This document shows positions 31,985-44,404 of a DNA stretch of 64,000 bases, piece by piece. The notes beneath the pieces are model-generated. The model was not told where the DNA came from and made no database searches. It saw only the letters and a program-made list of their open reading frames with translations. Every line of letters begins with the position of its first letter. The first letter of the stretch is position 1. Made by a program: the position numbers and the translations under genes. The DNA is from Doryteuthis pealeii (lineage: Eukaryota > Mollusca > Cephalopoda > Myopsida > Loliginidae), in contig CM042152.1 of the NCBI GenBank assembly GCA_023376005.1, forward strand, positions 86,745,569-86,809,568. Reading direction: 5' to 3'.

Positions 31985-32232
31985 AGCTGAATTACAGTGA
32001 AATAAGTATATATATATATATATTGATATGTCCCGGGAAGGGATATATTTAGTTGAAGTAGCAGAGTGGTGGGGCCATGGTAACAGAGTGGTACAATTGA
32101 GCAGGTAAGTAATAGTACTGGTGCAGCGTCATAGTCGTAGGCATTGTAACTCTACATTGCTATGTATTTATGGCTGACACCAGCCAATCATATTAGTGTG
32201 AGGGAGGATCCAGGTGTATTCATATTCATTAC

Positions 32233-32273
<41 letters not shown>

Positions 32274-32294
32274 TTATTTTACTGTAATTCAGCT
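31985..32294. mobile_element. Short foldback element with (TA)n arms
   Basis: AGCTGAATTACAGT at the left and ACTGTAATTCAGCT at the right are perfect inverted repeats, both continuing inward into AAATAAGTA(TA)n. The interior is about 200 bp, GC-richer and noncoding. Confidence 0.75.
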
Positions 32295-32299
32295 AAATC

Positions 32300-33065
32300 A
32301 TATGTATGTTTAATCTTGGATAAATTGAAACACGTATTCAGGGTGTTACAATTTTATTTTCTGTCAGTGTATTCTACTTTTCTGAAGATCATTTTTAAAA
32401 ATAGCATATTATCATCTGCACAAGATCATTGGTTACTGAGTGAAGCATCAAGACTATAAAATTCACTTCAGGATGAATGACACTTGAAAAATATTGACAA
32501 TCTAATTTCGTGTCTGCAAGAATCCTTCTATAAGTCACATTAACAATCTGAAAAGGTATTTTTATGAAAATATTGATTTTTTTTTTAAACAGAGGTTTAA
32601 CAAAAGCAGTTGCCTTCAGGGATTTTAATTATTGGAACATAAACAAGAAACAGAGTGAAAAATAAATTAAATTAAACCCTTTAGCAATAGACATACAAAT
32701 ATGTGAATCAGTGAGTTAGCTTGAAGAAAAAAAAAACAAATTTGTCTCATAGTGTGAAAGACAGTATTGAACCAGTGGAATTAAATGCTTTTTACCAAAG
32801 GCTAATTTTTTTAAATAAAAGTAAAAGAACATAAAAGTTATCATCATATCGGAAAATGGATTTACTCTTGTTACCCTTTTTGTCTTCTCCCTGCCTCGAT
32901 CCAACCGGAAGCCCATATTTCCATTTTCACCTTCTTTTAAATATCTTCAATATACAACACCCCCAGTTTTCCTTACAGCCAAACACACTGGGTTCAAATT
33001 TACTTTTCTAAAATATATACATATGCATTTATGCAGAATCTTTGTATATATTTGCATATTCTGTG
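32300..33065. other. AT-rich stretch without recognised feature
   Basis: Nothing identified. Confidence 0.35.
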
Positions 33066-33070
33066 TATAT

Positions 33071-34063
33071 TGATATAATGGAATGACCCATCTTCCCCGT
33101 ACCTGAACAGTGGTGATGGTTCTAAACCACTATTTAAGAACACACAGATTACACTGTGCAGAAATCACCTGAACTACTTAGACGACGGACTCTCCTCCTA
33201 ATACTCACGTGACCTTACTATATAACAAGTGGCGACGAGGATGAGATTTCGAACTCACTCGGGGAGACCCCAATGGATTAGATACGGACGAACGTAGTAT
33301 ACAGAAATTTCTTGCTGTATACAGGATCACACCAAATCCAAATACTAGTGCAAAGCTATCACCAGCAGAACTAATGTTTGCATGAAAGATAAGATCCGTA
33401 TTCGACAGGTTACAACCAAGGCCTAAAAAGAACATTCCTAAAAGAAAAATGAATTTTAATACAAAAATTTATAAACCAGATGATAAAGTTTTTTTAGGAA
33501 CTATCGAACTGGAAAGAGTTACTGGGAGGACGGTATTGTTACCAAAAGAATTGGAACAGTGATCTACATAATCAAGGGAAAGCGATTTGATCACAAGAGA
33601 CATGTAAATCAAATCAGGCCACGATATATTGAAAATATCGAGCATAACAACAAAGAGCTTCCCATGGAAGTGTTATATGACACATTTGAGATCACACCTC
33701 CCATTAACCAAAAAGTACCTGTAAATGTGCTGCCTGCACCATCAACTTCTTATTCTCCACAAATTCCATGAGCATCACTATCGTTAACCGTGGTGAGGAG
33801 AAAAAGTTTAAGAGAAAAGAAAGCGGTAAAATGACTACGTCCAAATCCAAAAATGAAGAAATATTAAAAGTGAAATTCCAACAGAAGAATTTAGCTCAGG
33901 GTGGGGTGATATAATGGAATGACCCATCTCCCCCGTACCTGAACAGTGGCGATGGTTTTAAACCACTATTTAAGAACAGACAGATTACTCTGTGCAGAAT
34001 TCACCTGAAGTACTTAGACGACGGACTCTCTTCCTAATACTCACGTGACCTTACTATATAACA
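33071..34063 (+). mobile_element. Internally deleted Gypsy-type LTR retrotransposon
   Basis: Two 157-bp LTRs (33071-33227 and 33907-34063), each starting TGATATAATGGAATGACCC and ending TATATAACA, enclose only about 680 bp. TATAT lies on both outer sides as a possible 5-bp duplication, though in low-complexity DNA. Right after the 5' LTR, GTGGCGACGAGGATGAG has the position and look of a primer binding site. GGGTGGGG before the 3' LTR is a short polypurine tract. gag, protease, RT and RNase H are deleted. The LTRs differ at several positions, so the insertion is not recent. Confidence 0.85.
33270..33771 (+). pseudogene. Gypsy integrase C-terminal remnant
   Basis: The first frame carries FLAVYRITP and LSPAELMF, the usual end of the integrase core, closed by TGA at 33383. 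A second frame (to 33771) has KRFDHKRHVNQIRPR, the 'KRHxxQLRP' block of the integrase C-terminal domain. Catalytic DDE residues are not included. It is a broken remnant between the two LTRs. Confidence 0.75.
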
Positions 34064-34089
34064 TATATATATGCATAATTGTGATTTTA

Positions 34090-34320
34090 ATATTATAGGT
34101 GATATACCCTATAGACTAATGGAATGTGCCGACTGTTACTATAAGTAACAGGGATAATTATGGCTTGAGAGTAAGCCAATGCGAGTCAGCTCATAACTCT
34201 ATTTGTCAGACGTAATTCCCACTTCTCTGTACTGTAATTTATTATTCTTTTGTTAATACATTTTTCTACATTTGTTACCCGTCATTTTGTTCTTATTTGA
34301 CCCCTTAAAACACCACAACA
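34090..34320 (+). mobile_element. Solo LTR, copy 1
   Basis: A 220-230-bp repeat with GGTGATATACCCTATAGAC near the start and CCCCTTAAAACACCACAACA at the end. It contains GTTACTATAAGTAACAGGGA and TTGTTACCCGTC. Also present at 39.2 kb (minus) and 61.9 kb (plus). The copies in the palindrome begin TGTTATAGG and end ACAACA, LTR-like TG...CA ends. No internal region is attached. Confidence 0.6.
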
Positions 34321-34329
34321 GTTAATAAG

Positions 34330-34679
34330 GGTCCCTTCTTTGGGGGTCATGTATCAATTGAATGGTCTGCTTGCTGGTAGTATTTAATGTTCTTTTTGTG
34401 TTGTCTTGTCTAAGAGAATTCATATCTCCAGTAGAATTAGAGTGGAAGGTTTCCTCTTGTTGTGCCTAGCGTTTGTTTCTTGGAGGGTTGTTATGTTTGT
34501 GGTGGATCATTATGAATGGTTTGTGTGAAAGTATTTGCATGTATTCAAAGTGCCATGGTCAGTATTCAAGCCTTTTTGTGCATATTAAGTTTGAGTATCC
34601 ATTTAATTTATCTTTGTTTACGTGTTTATACTGTTGAGAAGTCGCTGTCTATTAGAATACATTTAATGTTCTCAAGTCT
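34330..34679 (-). pseudogene. Penelope-like element, 3' part beyond the nested insertion
   Basis: Continues the Penelope-like frame interrupted at 35251. After the insertion the minus strand reads on through a 'K-WILKLNMHKKA'-like stretch, which corresponds to the W-I-x-L end of GIY-YIG-type Penelope proteins, then into noncoding 3' sequence. Stops are present. Confidence 0.5.
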
Positions 34680-34691
34680 GTGTCCTTATTG

Positions 34692-35250
34692 TTTTGTTTT
34701 GTATTGTTTCATGGCATATCAACCTCAGTGGGTCATTTAATGCCGATAAAGTTTTGAAATAAATTCATTCTTAATCGATACTCAATTTTTTTTAATACAC
34801 TGATGTTTTTCTATTTAACCCATAGATGGGACCCTAGAAAGTACTACCACTCTGGGTCAGAGTGGACCTGGGAGCAATGGTGATGAACGGGTGCTCCACA
34901 TTCCCCAAACCTCCAGAACTGGAACCTCACCATCAGATAGAGTTTAACGTCATTCCTAGGACATGTAGACCCTCAGCCACTGCCTTCTAGCACCCATATG
35001 ATAAAAAGGGGTTGGGGCCTGCCATAAGGGCAATAGGGTCGGGGGCAATCATATAGGTGCTTGGGCTTGATGTGACCGACCGATTGATTGGAGGGGGCCT
35101 CTCTAGCCCAAGAAAGGGCCAAAGTGGAGTATTGCAAGTCATGGGTTCTATCCTTAAGCATCCCGGTTTACCACGTGGCCCCATTGGTGGAGTCTTACCC
35201 CTCTGCAGAGGTGCAATTGGTGCATTCTAATGCCCCAGCCGACAGGGCAG
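34692..35250 (-). mobile_element. Retroposed element E, full copy nested in Penelope-like relic
   Basis: Complete E copy in minus orientation, with the TTGTTTTGTTTTGT tail side at the left and the CAGCCGACAGGGC head at the right. Duplication GTGTCC(T)TATTG (34680-34691) and GTGTCCTGATTG (35251-35262) differs at one base. It splits the Penelope-like coding remnant right after its HFNQ-GH motif. Confidence 0.85.
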
Positions 35251-36110
35251 GTGTCCTGATTGGTTGAAATGTTTTGTTATAAGTAAGTAAGGTGATATTT
35301 GCCGAATGGTTAGTTTGTGGTTATTGAATCTGAATCTGAAAGGTGTTTGGTTTCTCCTATTTCTGTTGTTACATTTGGTGCAAAAGATTAAGTATATGAT
35401 GTGGGAGCTATCACAGGTGAGGTGGGAGGGTTGGATTTCAATGTCTACGTGAAATATTGTAAAGGAGGGGGGGAGTCTGTCACTAGATGTTTGCATACTA
35501 AACATCTGGGTTTGTTGCATTTGTAATTTCCATTGTGTTAGGTTTTGTACAGGTGTTTCTTGGATGAGGTGAGGATAGTATGTAGGGGGTTGTCGTTTGG
35601 CATTGATGGGTGGTTTGTAGAAGATGGATTTGATTTTTGCGTCCAATTGCAGGTTTTGGAATTCTTTTATTAAATTTCTGGTGAGTTTCTGCATAGACGA
35701 AAGATCATTGGGATGCAGTCTTTGGGTGTTTTGTGTTTATATTTAAGGAGCTTTTGTCTATTTACGGATAATGCTTTCTTTATGGCTACTTTCATGAGTT
35801 TTATGGGATGGTTACATTGTAAGAATTTTTGTGCTATTTTGATAGTGTAGTCAGTGTAATCTAGGGGTCTGAGCATATGCATTTTATTCGCATGCAGGAG
35901 CTGTAAATTATGGATTTTTTGAGGTTGAGAGGGTGGTTTCTATTGAAGTCAAGGAAAGTGTGGTTGTCAGTGGATTTAGTGTATAGGGATGTAAATAATG
36001 TGTATTTTTGGATCGGATAATTACTTCTAGGAATAGGATAGCGTTATGTGAATGTTCTATTTTAGTTTTATTATTATGTATTTTTAGTGTCTTTTTGTGG
36101 AAAAAGGTTC
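35251..36110 (-). pseudogene. Penelope-like retroelement, RT end plus GIY-YIG endonuclease
   Basis: Minus-strand reading shows, in order: near 36.0-35.9 kb a 'SLYTKSTDNHTFLDFNRNHP' stretch, the typical post-YxDD region of Penelope-like RT; then 'HPIKLMKVAIKKA' and 'CIPMIF'; then, in another frame from 35694, 'LTRNLIKEF' and a C-terminal endonuclease block HIIYLIFCTKCN ... RFRFNNHK ... HFNQSGH. The last resembles the GIY-YIG nuclease fused to RT in Penelope-like elements: IIYLI for the Y-I block, Cys pair, R-N-H-K, H-F-N-GH. At least one frameshift and several stops make it dead, and the catalytic RT region is missing. This supports Penelope-like elements as local sources for hammerhead-bearing derivatives. 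Confidence 0.75.
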
Positions 36111-36486
36111 AAGGTGGGCACAATTGAAAATGAGATAACCCTATCAATCACCCTATCACCCTCCCCCCCCAAATACACTAACCATACTTAATACCACTAA
36201 AATAATGCCGAGAAGTAACATTAAACCAATATCTACCCTCCTCTCATCATTCAACATGCAAAAAATATATAAATTTAATTACCTACAACTTTTTATAATT
36301 TAAGAATTACCCAATCCTTTACAAGAGTGCTACAACAATTTCTTTAAATAATCTTTATACAATGACTGCTATTTACACAGTAGCATTGCAACCAACAAAG
36401 CCTTCATCAGATGATGACTCTGGGTTCAGGCATGGTTTCGGAGCTGAAGCATCATTACCACTAACCCAGAGCGCCCCAGCAGTATC

Positions 36487-36735
36487 TCACGATACCACCA
36501 GACTTTGTCGGTTTGATGTCACAATATAGGACTGCCATATCCACGCTGATGCGGTTAGAGCTTTTTCCTGGGTCTTTTTTAAGTATTTCTTCTTGTCTGA
36601 TAGAGAAAGTCCAAGTTTAGACAAAAATGCCAAGGTTGAGTTGGTAATAAATCCCCGACATCCGACTTCAATGGGAAATACATCTGTTATCCATCCATTT
36701 CTGATGCATTGTTCACATAGGTCTTCATATTTTAG
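36487..36735 (-). pseudogene. C-terminal fragment of an RT-containing mollusc repeat protein
   Basis: A frame of about 83 codons without start, ending in TGA. It contains CEQCIRNGWITDVFPIEVGC, RGF, LGLSLSDKKKYLK and ASAWIWQS. The 'NGW-x-VFPIEVGCRGF' block is a conserved tail often seen at the end of mollusc and cnidarian reverse-transcriptase-containing repeat proteins. I do not recognise a more exact family. It is a truncated repeat-derived piece. Confidence 0.55.
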
Positions 36736-36891
36736 ATACCACTAAACTTCATTTAGTTAAAATATTATAACACCATTTATTAGTTCTCCAAGGCCCAAGG
36801 CAATTCAGACAAGAATTACAAGAATTTACAAGAGTGCTACAATAATTTCTTTAGATACCACTAAACTTCATTTAGTTAAAATATTATAATG
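36731..36891. repeat. Short direct duplications
   Basis: TTTAGATACCACTAAACTTC plus 20 more bases occurs at 36731-36770 and 36852-36891. ACAAGAGTGCTACAA(C/T)AATTTC occurs near 36321 and 36829. CACCATTTATTAGTT occurs near 36771 and 37291. Repeated insertion or slippage in this stretch. Confidence 0.75.
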
Positions 36892-39167
36892 TTGCATACC
36901 TCTTTCCTTTCTTTCTTACTTCTATTCTTCTAGCATCTCTTCTGGCATCTGGACTTCGTCTTGGTCATCTAGGTCAGTCTTGTTACCAAGACATTCATTA
37001 ATCACAAAACCATATTATTTTCCTAAGCTTTTATTTCTTAACTAAACATTTTTCATCTGACTAACATAGCGCACGTATGCAGTGAGTTCCAGTTAAGGCA
37101 GTACATCTTCTCTGCCCAACGTCCAAACTGAAACTGAAGACCCAACCAGGTCCCACGTGACTTCACGTATTTCGCGGGCTTTCTGTACTATTCCATGGAA
37201 AGTCCCGCCCATGATATGAAAAGGTCCATCCCTTTAGAAATACAGGGGATTGACAATAATCTTATGCAACCGCATAGATTATGTAACAATAACACCATTT
37301 ATTAGTTGCCCAAGGCAATTCAGACATCAATCCACATGTATATGATGTGACTGGTTTAGAATTCATGTGTACAACTTGTTTTGCTATAAAAAGATAAATA
37401 CAATGTCACTTTCCACAGTAAAATGGTAAAATGTTTTCTCTTACCCAATATCTTTCTTGCTAAATGATTTGACTTACCTGCAAAAAATAAAAATAAAAAT
37501 GTTGTTTTAGTTCATTTTATCTAATCAACAACTGATACAATGAATATTAATTGGTGCTTATGATAAACTGTAAAATCATTTAGAACAAAATTGGAATATA
37601 TATATATATAATTCTGGCATTTAAGAAATATATTCATAATTCATAGGTGATGAAATATTTTGTGAAAAAAAGATATAAACATTGTTTACAGTTATTGTTC
37701 AAGATGATAACAGAATAGTTGTTTATAAAGTGTAAGATGATATTCTTATCATCAAACATTAAAAAAGTCACTTGTTAAAAATAAAATAATAAAACGACTG
37801 AATTATTTCCATTTCTCTTGTAGGTGTTTTGAATTGTGTCTGAAATTCTTGAAAGAGACATTTTCCTCATGATTATTTTTATGATTGTTTTTTTTTTTTT
37901 TTTCTTACCAGTGTATATAGTTCAACCAGTTTTATATTTTTAGATCTTAAAATTGTTTCTAGACTTGGGACTCAAAAATTCTTACAGACAGAAATAATTC
38001 AATAGTCAATCTAAAAAAACATTTTACCATATATATTGGGTAGAATTATATTTTTCTATTACATGTATAAAACTGACAATATCCTTTTTTAGCTATGGAA
38101 GGCCCTGGTGGTTTTGGTTTTTAACTTGATTGAACACAGTCGCATAACATTGAATTATGTATTGTATTTGCATTTGGAGCCTGTTTTATTTTATGCATCC
38201 TTTAGTGAGAGTTCCAGATCTGTTATTTTAATTCTAAAAGTAGATAATATTATTATATATATTCTGCCATGCTTGATTTTATTGTTTCCCTTTGAATTAT
38301 GGCTTTTTAATGCTCTTCAAATTTAATTATTAAGAGTTGTTTCTCTTTATATAACCTAACACGATGACCATAGAGTATTGTACACACAGTTTTCAGTTTT
38401 TATCTTCTGATCATCTATAGAGTCAATTTACTTTGGTGAATAGACTCTTTAGTGTAAGTTTACTTTGGAAATATTCAATAAATATCTCAATCTTTGGGTG
38501 ACACTTAGGTACACAACATTTCTGTTAGTCAGTGTGTGGAAGACAAAAATCTATCAGCATCTTAATCTCTCTTGCTCTTTCTTTCAATAAGGAAAAAGGT
38601 ATTCTCCTGTTTGTTTGTCAGTATTAGAGTAAAGTGCTTCTGAAACCATCATAAGACATTTTCATATTGTTTGTGTGCACCTGACTTGAGAAGGTGATAA
38701 CATCATTGTTCTACCGGAAGAAAGTTCATGGTTCAATTAATGAAGCACTTGACTGACTCTTTACCTGAGTTACCTCGATAAAGTGCAATATTCTTGAGAA
38801 GACTTTTGTTACAATTTCTTGCAGACTTTCAGTGTTGAATTAAGTGCCAATGAATCAGATTTCACAATTACAGTGATCATATTTCATGATGAAATGGAAT
38901 TCTAGAATTAATATATATATATACAAATTGGAAATAGTGCTTGTTGATATCTAATATATGAATTACACTTTCTTTTCTTATAACCTTAAAAATGTAAAAA
39001 CAGTATTTTTTAGTAATTTTATGAAGTTTTATAAAAAATATTAATAAGATATTTTAGTAAGATCACAATCATATATTTTTTGAAGATTCCAGACTTCAAC
39101 CAAACTGAAATTAAAGGTGAAATCTCTTCTGAAATCATTGAAATAAAGAATAACTGATTGAATAAGT

Positions 39168-39398
39168 GTTGTGAGGTTTTAAGGGGTCAAATAAGAACAA
39201 AACGATGGGTAACAAATGTAGGAAAATGTATTAACAAAAGAGTAGACAAATACAATACAGAGAAGTGGGAATTACGTCTGACAAATAGAATTGTGAGCTG
39301 ACTCGCATTGGCTTAAAATCAAGCCACAATTGTCCCTGTTACTTATAGTAACCCGTCGGCGCATTCCATTAGTCTTATAGGGTGTATCACCTATAACA
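39168..39398 (-). mobile_element. Solo LTR, copy 2 (left arm)
   Basis: Reverse-oriented relative of 34.1 kb: starts TGTTGTGAGGTTTTAAGG and ends ATCACCTATAACA on the plus strand. Confidence 0.6.
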
Positions 39399-40044
39399 AT
39401 ATGGTAATCTCCAAAAATTAATGTTTACATTTTAATTGGTAAATAAAAGAAAAAATCTTCTCAGGATAACCATCATTTTATTTTCCTAGGTCTTGTTATA
39501 GTTAATTCCTGTTGCATTATGGGGTGGTGTCAATATCCATTCTAAATTCCTATCAACAATGTGATATATATCTGAATGCATCTCTCCCCCATGCAACTGT
39601 AGTGCTGTATCTGTAGAATTTTCATTGTGAAATTAATATAAGTAAATTAGTGCTGTTATTTTATCTAATGACTCATTTAAAAACATTGTTTTATTGTGGG
39701 GCATACAAAAAAATTAATTATCTTGTGCTTCTGACAGCAAAAGAAATATCAATACAATCAATGCAGGTATATGCAGTTCTTTTTACTGTGAGACCAATAA
39801 CACAATCATTGAAAAAAAATGTAACTTACAACTAACTGAAATCTTTCAGGCCTGGCATATGAGAAGTAAGAAAAAATGTAAACGAGTTGTATATTACCCT
39901 CAAATTTTGGCATTCTGTCAAGCTAGTCTCTCAGATCCATAACTACTGAATAGTGAGTTTGATTCTCACTGGATATCCCATACTTGTAACCCCTGTGGCC
40001 CATCTTACCTGTTGTGAATGGGTCAGGTAAATACCTATTACATT

Positions 40045-40825
40045 TATGAAAACAGGAAGTATACAGTTACTAGTACACAATAATTCTTATACAGTATGTT
40101 TACAAGAGGACAGGAAGTATACAGTTGCTAGTATACAATAACTTATACAGTATGTTTACAAGAGATCAGGAAGTATACAGTTGCTAGTACACAATAAGTC
40201 TTATACAGTATGTTTTTACAAGAGATCAGGAAGTATACAGTTACTAGTATACAATAATTCTTATACAGTATGTTTATAAGAGAACAGGAAGAATACAGTA
40301 GTATACAATAAGTCTTATACAGTATGTTTACAAGAGATCAGGAAGTATACAGTTACTAGTACACAATAAGTCTTATACAGTAGTTTACAAGGGGACAGGA
40401 AGTATACAGTTACTAGTATACAATAAGTCTTATACAGTATGTTTACAAGAGATCAGGAAGTATACAGTTACTAGTACACACATAAGTCTTATACAGTATG
40501 TTTACAAGGGGACAGGAAGTATACAGTTACTAGTATACAATAAGTCTTATACAGTATGTTTACAAGAGATCAGGAAGTATACAGTTACTAGTACACAATA
40601 AGTCTTATACAGTATGTTTACAAGGGACAGGACAGTTACAGTTACAGTTACTAGTATACAATAAGTCTTATACAGTATGTTTACAAGAGATCAGGAAGTA
40701 TACAGTTACTAGTATACAATAAGTCTTATACAGTATGTTTACAAGAGATCAGGAAGTATACAGTTACTAGTATACAATAAGTCTTATACAGTATGTTACA
40801 AGAGATCAGGAAGTATGTTTAAGAG
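40045..40825. repeat. Tandem array, 59-bp unit (left arm)
   Basis: About 13 units of AGGAAGTATACAGTTACTAG, T(A/G)TACAATAAGTCTTATACA, GTATGTTTACAAGAGATC. AGATC and GGGGAC variants partly alternate. Short, unequal deletions occur. Confidence 0.95.
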
Positions 40826-41794
40826 AACCTGTGAGCAGTTGAACTCAGCTAAGAAGAGACATTTTATCAGAACTTTATTTTGGGGCTCTGACACTAACAT
40901 TTCTTAGAACATCTATCATCTCCCTCCCACCCTACATTGTCCTTTTTGTCTACTCCTTTTCCTTTCTAACTTATTTTACCAATCTTTGGCCAGTTAAGTT
41001 TCATTGTTTCTCATTCTCTAGTAAATTTATTGCATTTTACTTTTTTTATATCTTTTGTGCAGGTTTATGTTTGTTTTAGTAATAACCTGTTGATGGTATA
41101 GCAGTCTTGAGTTATCACCACCAAGAAGATTGTTATTCTGACAGAATAAAGATTATTTATCACTAAATTCTAAAGACCTACAAAATTTCTTCACGCTCTG
41201 AAAATTGTAGTCAAGTTGGCTGGCCAACAGTTTGCCTTTATCTATTGCCACTGATCTATTTACTCTTTGCTTATTTATGTTTTTCTAAGTCAATCCATGG
41301 CATCTATGTAAAGTCACTTGTACTTGTATAATGCAAATAATATATTAATAAAAATCAATAAATGTTTTCTTTGTTCATCAAATACTGATTACTGATCAGA
41401 CACTTTTGCAACCTTCATCCTGATATCTTAGAATTGTTTAAAGATATTTTCAAATGAGATATAGATGCTGGATATATATTGAGGAAAAAATTAATTTCAT
41501 TTCACTTTGAATGTATATGTCAGACTAAATTTAAGCAGAAAAAGTAAAAAGAAAAAAAAAAGGAAAATGTGATTGATGGGTTCATCAAATTAATCTTATT
41601 CAAAAAGTTTTGGTAACTTCATAATTATTAATTTTTATAGCCATTGTCTGCACATGGTATTTGCACTCATTTCTTTGTTTTGTTCTATTTTGAAATTCTA
41701 TTGAATCACATTAGGTCAATCAATGCCCTACTTTTTCTGTTATGATTTTCAACCAGTTTCTTTCTTGTTCAACAAACAAATTACACACACATAC

Positions 41795-41808
<14 letters not shown>

Positions 41809-41844
<36 letters not shown>

Positions 41845-41900
41845 TGTACATTGGATTACTTCTGCCTCTTCAAGTATAATAGTGCCAACCATACACATTG

Positions 41901-41943
<43 letters not shown>
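41809..41943. repeat. Paired (TA)n microsatellites (left arm)
   Basis: Two long TA tracts separated by about 65 bp of unique sequence. Mirrored at 59344-59478. Confidence 0.95.
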
Positions 41944-41945
<2 letters not shown>

Positions 41946-43084
41946 GTGGGTCAGATGAATTGTTCATAGACTGACCAAGATATTCTCATGTGATTGAATG
42001 AATGAGGTTTATTTTTTATGTAATCCCCTTTGTGGTCCACACACTATTTCCATTGGGGTTGCAGTGTTTGGATCCACTGGTAATAAAAGTCATCAACAGC
42101 AGATATTAACTGTTTTCATTTCTATATTTTAGATTTTATAGTTTTAAAATAAGCCCATGATTTACAGGGGGGGGGGGACAGATACTACACTCTAATCTTG
42201 GACAAAAGTACCAGGAAACAATACTTTGATCATAAGAATAACATACATACATTACATTTTTATCCAGAGAAGAAGTACATATCCACACATACATGATTTT
42301 AGGCTTGTACTGATAATCTTATTATAATGGAGATTGTGTGTTTTTCTGTCTGTAACCGAACTATATTCCTACTCAAGTCACAATTCTCTTAGTTATTGAC
42401 ATCACATTCTCCATGATTTTATTTTTATCTAAACCTCACTATTAATAAAATTGTCTACATTATTAATACTGTTAACTATGTCTACATACTGACAACATGC
42501 AATTATAATTATATATACAACAAAAATAGCGGTTTACAGTGTGAATGGGAAGGCTAATTTGCATATTAATATTAAAAAATCGAATTAATAAATATGTGCT
42601 TAGTATTATTGATTTCTAACTGTTTGGTTTTATTTTAATGAATATAAGCAAAAATTTCTTCAATGAATCTTAAATGAAATCCATTAACAAGATAAAATAA
42701 CTGTTATTTTTATTCTTTACTTCCTCTTATAACTAAATACTTAAATTAGAAAAAATAACAATGAAAGACGAGAGTGATGGAAGAGTAAGTTTCAGTTGTT
42801 CCATTTTTTATTATACTCCTCTGTTTCAAATCTTTTGTTATACTCCCTCTGTTTCAAATCTTTTTATCTGTATTCTTATTTAGTTTCATTAGCCTTTCTA
42901 ATTTAATACAATATTTATTACATTAAAACTTAAATACTTGCACCCGGAGGTGCATATATTTGCTAGTAATACTAAAAGACGGATTAACAAAAGATCCAAC
43001 ATAACCGATCAGAGAACACAAGAAACATGGATTTCCTTTATTATTACCTATGTATCTTATTGTTAGCTTGTTCTTCATTTGTAA

Positions 43085-43450
43085 GGATCAAGAAAGAACG
43101 CTCTATCTCTATCTCTTTCAAGTTTGAATCCGGCAGTAGAGCCTAGTCTGCATGGCATGGACTTTTCTCCACTTAGGACAAGGGAAGCCCTGAGCTGCTG
43201 GTATCTGAAAGGAACCTACTTATCGTCAATAGCTATTGTCAGAGGCTTTAAATTTGTGGCTGTCTGCATAGATGCAGTGGTGCCAGCCTTTTCTGTCACT
43301 TGTTTCCTGGTGCCATGAGTGATGAGGAATTCTCACAAGTGAAAGATGCTTCTTGAGCTGGTGTTTGGAGTGCTTTTTAAGGGGCCGCTTGATTTGTGCT
43401 TCCCTTCACAAAATTTACAAAAGAAGACAGTCTTCAGCACTCGCAAACTC
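43085..43450. other. GC-richer block, unrecognised (left arm)
   Basis: More balanced composition than its surroundings, with GAATCCGGCAGTAGAGCC near one end resembling a B-box-like or repeat motif. Frames on both strands are broken. Possibly an old repeat or processed fragment. Mirrored at 57.84-58.17 kb. Confidence 0.3.
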
Positions 43451-43950
43451 TTCATCAATTACAGCTGATATTTAGTATTATCGCTTTGATGTTTAGCAAA
43501 TATGCTTTCTCTGTCACCTCCTTGTTTGAGATTTATTCCTGCTACTAACGTTTAGAATTCAACATTGTTGTGGTCTGAATAATTTCTACTATTTCAGAGA
43601 TCTCCATTCTCAGCTTGAGAGTTTAAGAACAGTTATTAGTTTCCGAATTATTATAGGCCCGCTCACATTCTCTAGCATCTTCAGTTTTGCAACAAAGGCT
43701 TTTTGTAGTTTTTCTATTAAAGTTTCCTCGGTCTTTATCTTGGGTCGCTGTTTAGCCAGAAAAAGCAAAAAACATATTGAGCTATCCTGAAACTCCCACC
43801 TTTCTCTTTCAATATTTCTTCCTCCTCCTTTTTTCCTTCTTTTCACTGACTACTGACTGACTGATGCCTTTTCCTCCCAGCAGAGTAAGAGAGTGTATTT
43901 TATTTCCATTCACTTACCCACAATGCATCTGTAAAAAGTTTTTTAAAATG

Positions 43951-44193
43951 TCGTCGTCGGGTGGCCTAATGTCGGTATCAGCCATGCAGCGAGGGAGTCT
44001 ATCCCCTTTTCACTGGCGCTAGACCAAGGAGATTATTTTAGTGTCTGAGGTGGAGTGCCACACCTACCATCAACTCCTTACTTTACCGCACAGATCCCTG
44101 TGCTACTCATATGCTGAGTTGGCGAGGCGGTATCGAACTAGGAACCTTGTGGTTTTTAGCTGAACGCTCTACCGACAGAGCTAACCCGGCCCT
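43951..44193 (-). repeat. Lys-tRNA-like SINE (left arm)
   Basis: Full-length reverse copy. AATGCATCTGTA occurs on both sides (near 43923 and 44196), a probable target duplication. Mirrored at 57079-57330. Confidence 0.85.
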
Positions 44194-44404
44194 TAAATGC
44201 ATCTGTACTATCTGATAAAAAGACCTTTTCTCACCTCCGGCTTCTCCATTTGACAGTATACTAATGAACACTACCTGACCACATGTTTTCACCCATCCTG
44301 CAAGTGAGAACAGGTTCATGGCCCCACTTTGCCCACAAGGTAAGTCTCTCTCGTTTGCTTTTCTTTCTTTTATTATTAATCCTGGAGTTCACAGGGACTC
44401 GATT

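Noticed and set aside
36395..36430. Minus-strand CTGATGA followed by AGGCTTTG as a further hammerhead
   Set aside because: No GAAA at the proper distance and no convincing stem II, so only the 7-base word matches.
38108..38326. 72-codon hydrophobic frame, also present mirrored at 63012-63230
   Set aside because: Its conservation is only due to the duplicated arm. The composition is what AT-rich DNA gives by chance.
41723..41967. Open frames rich in Tyr-Ile repeats
   Set aside because: They are translations of (TA)n tracts on both strands.
44320..44350. AAG|GTAAGT splice-donor match suggesting an exon end
   Set aside because: A single donor-like word without an open upstream frame or acceptor. 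Too weak alone.
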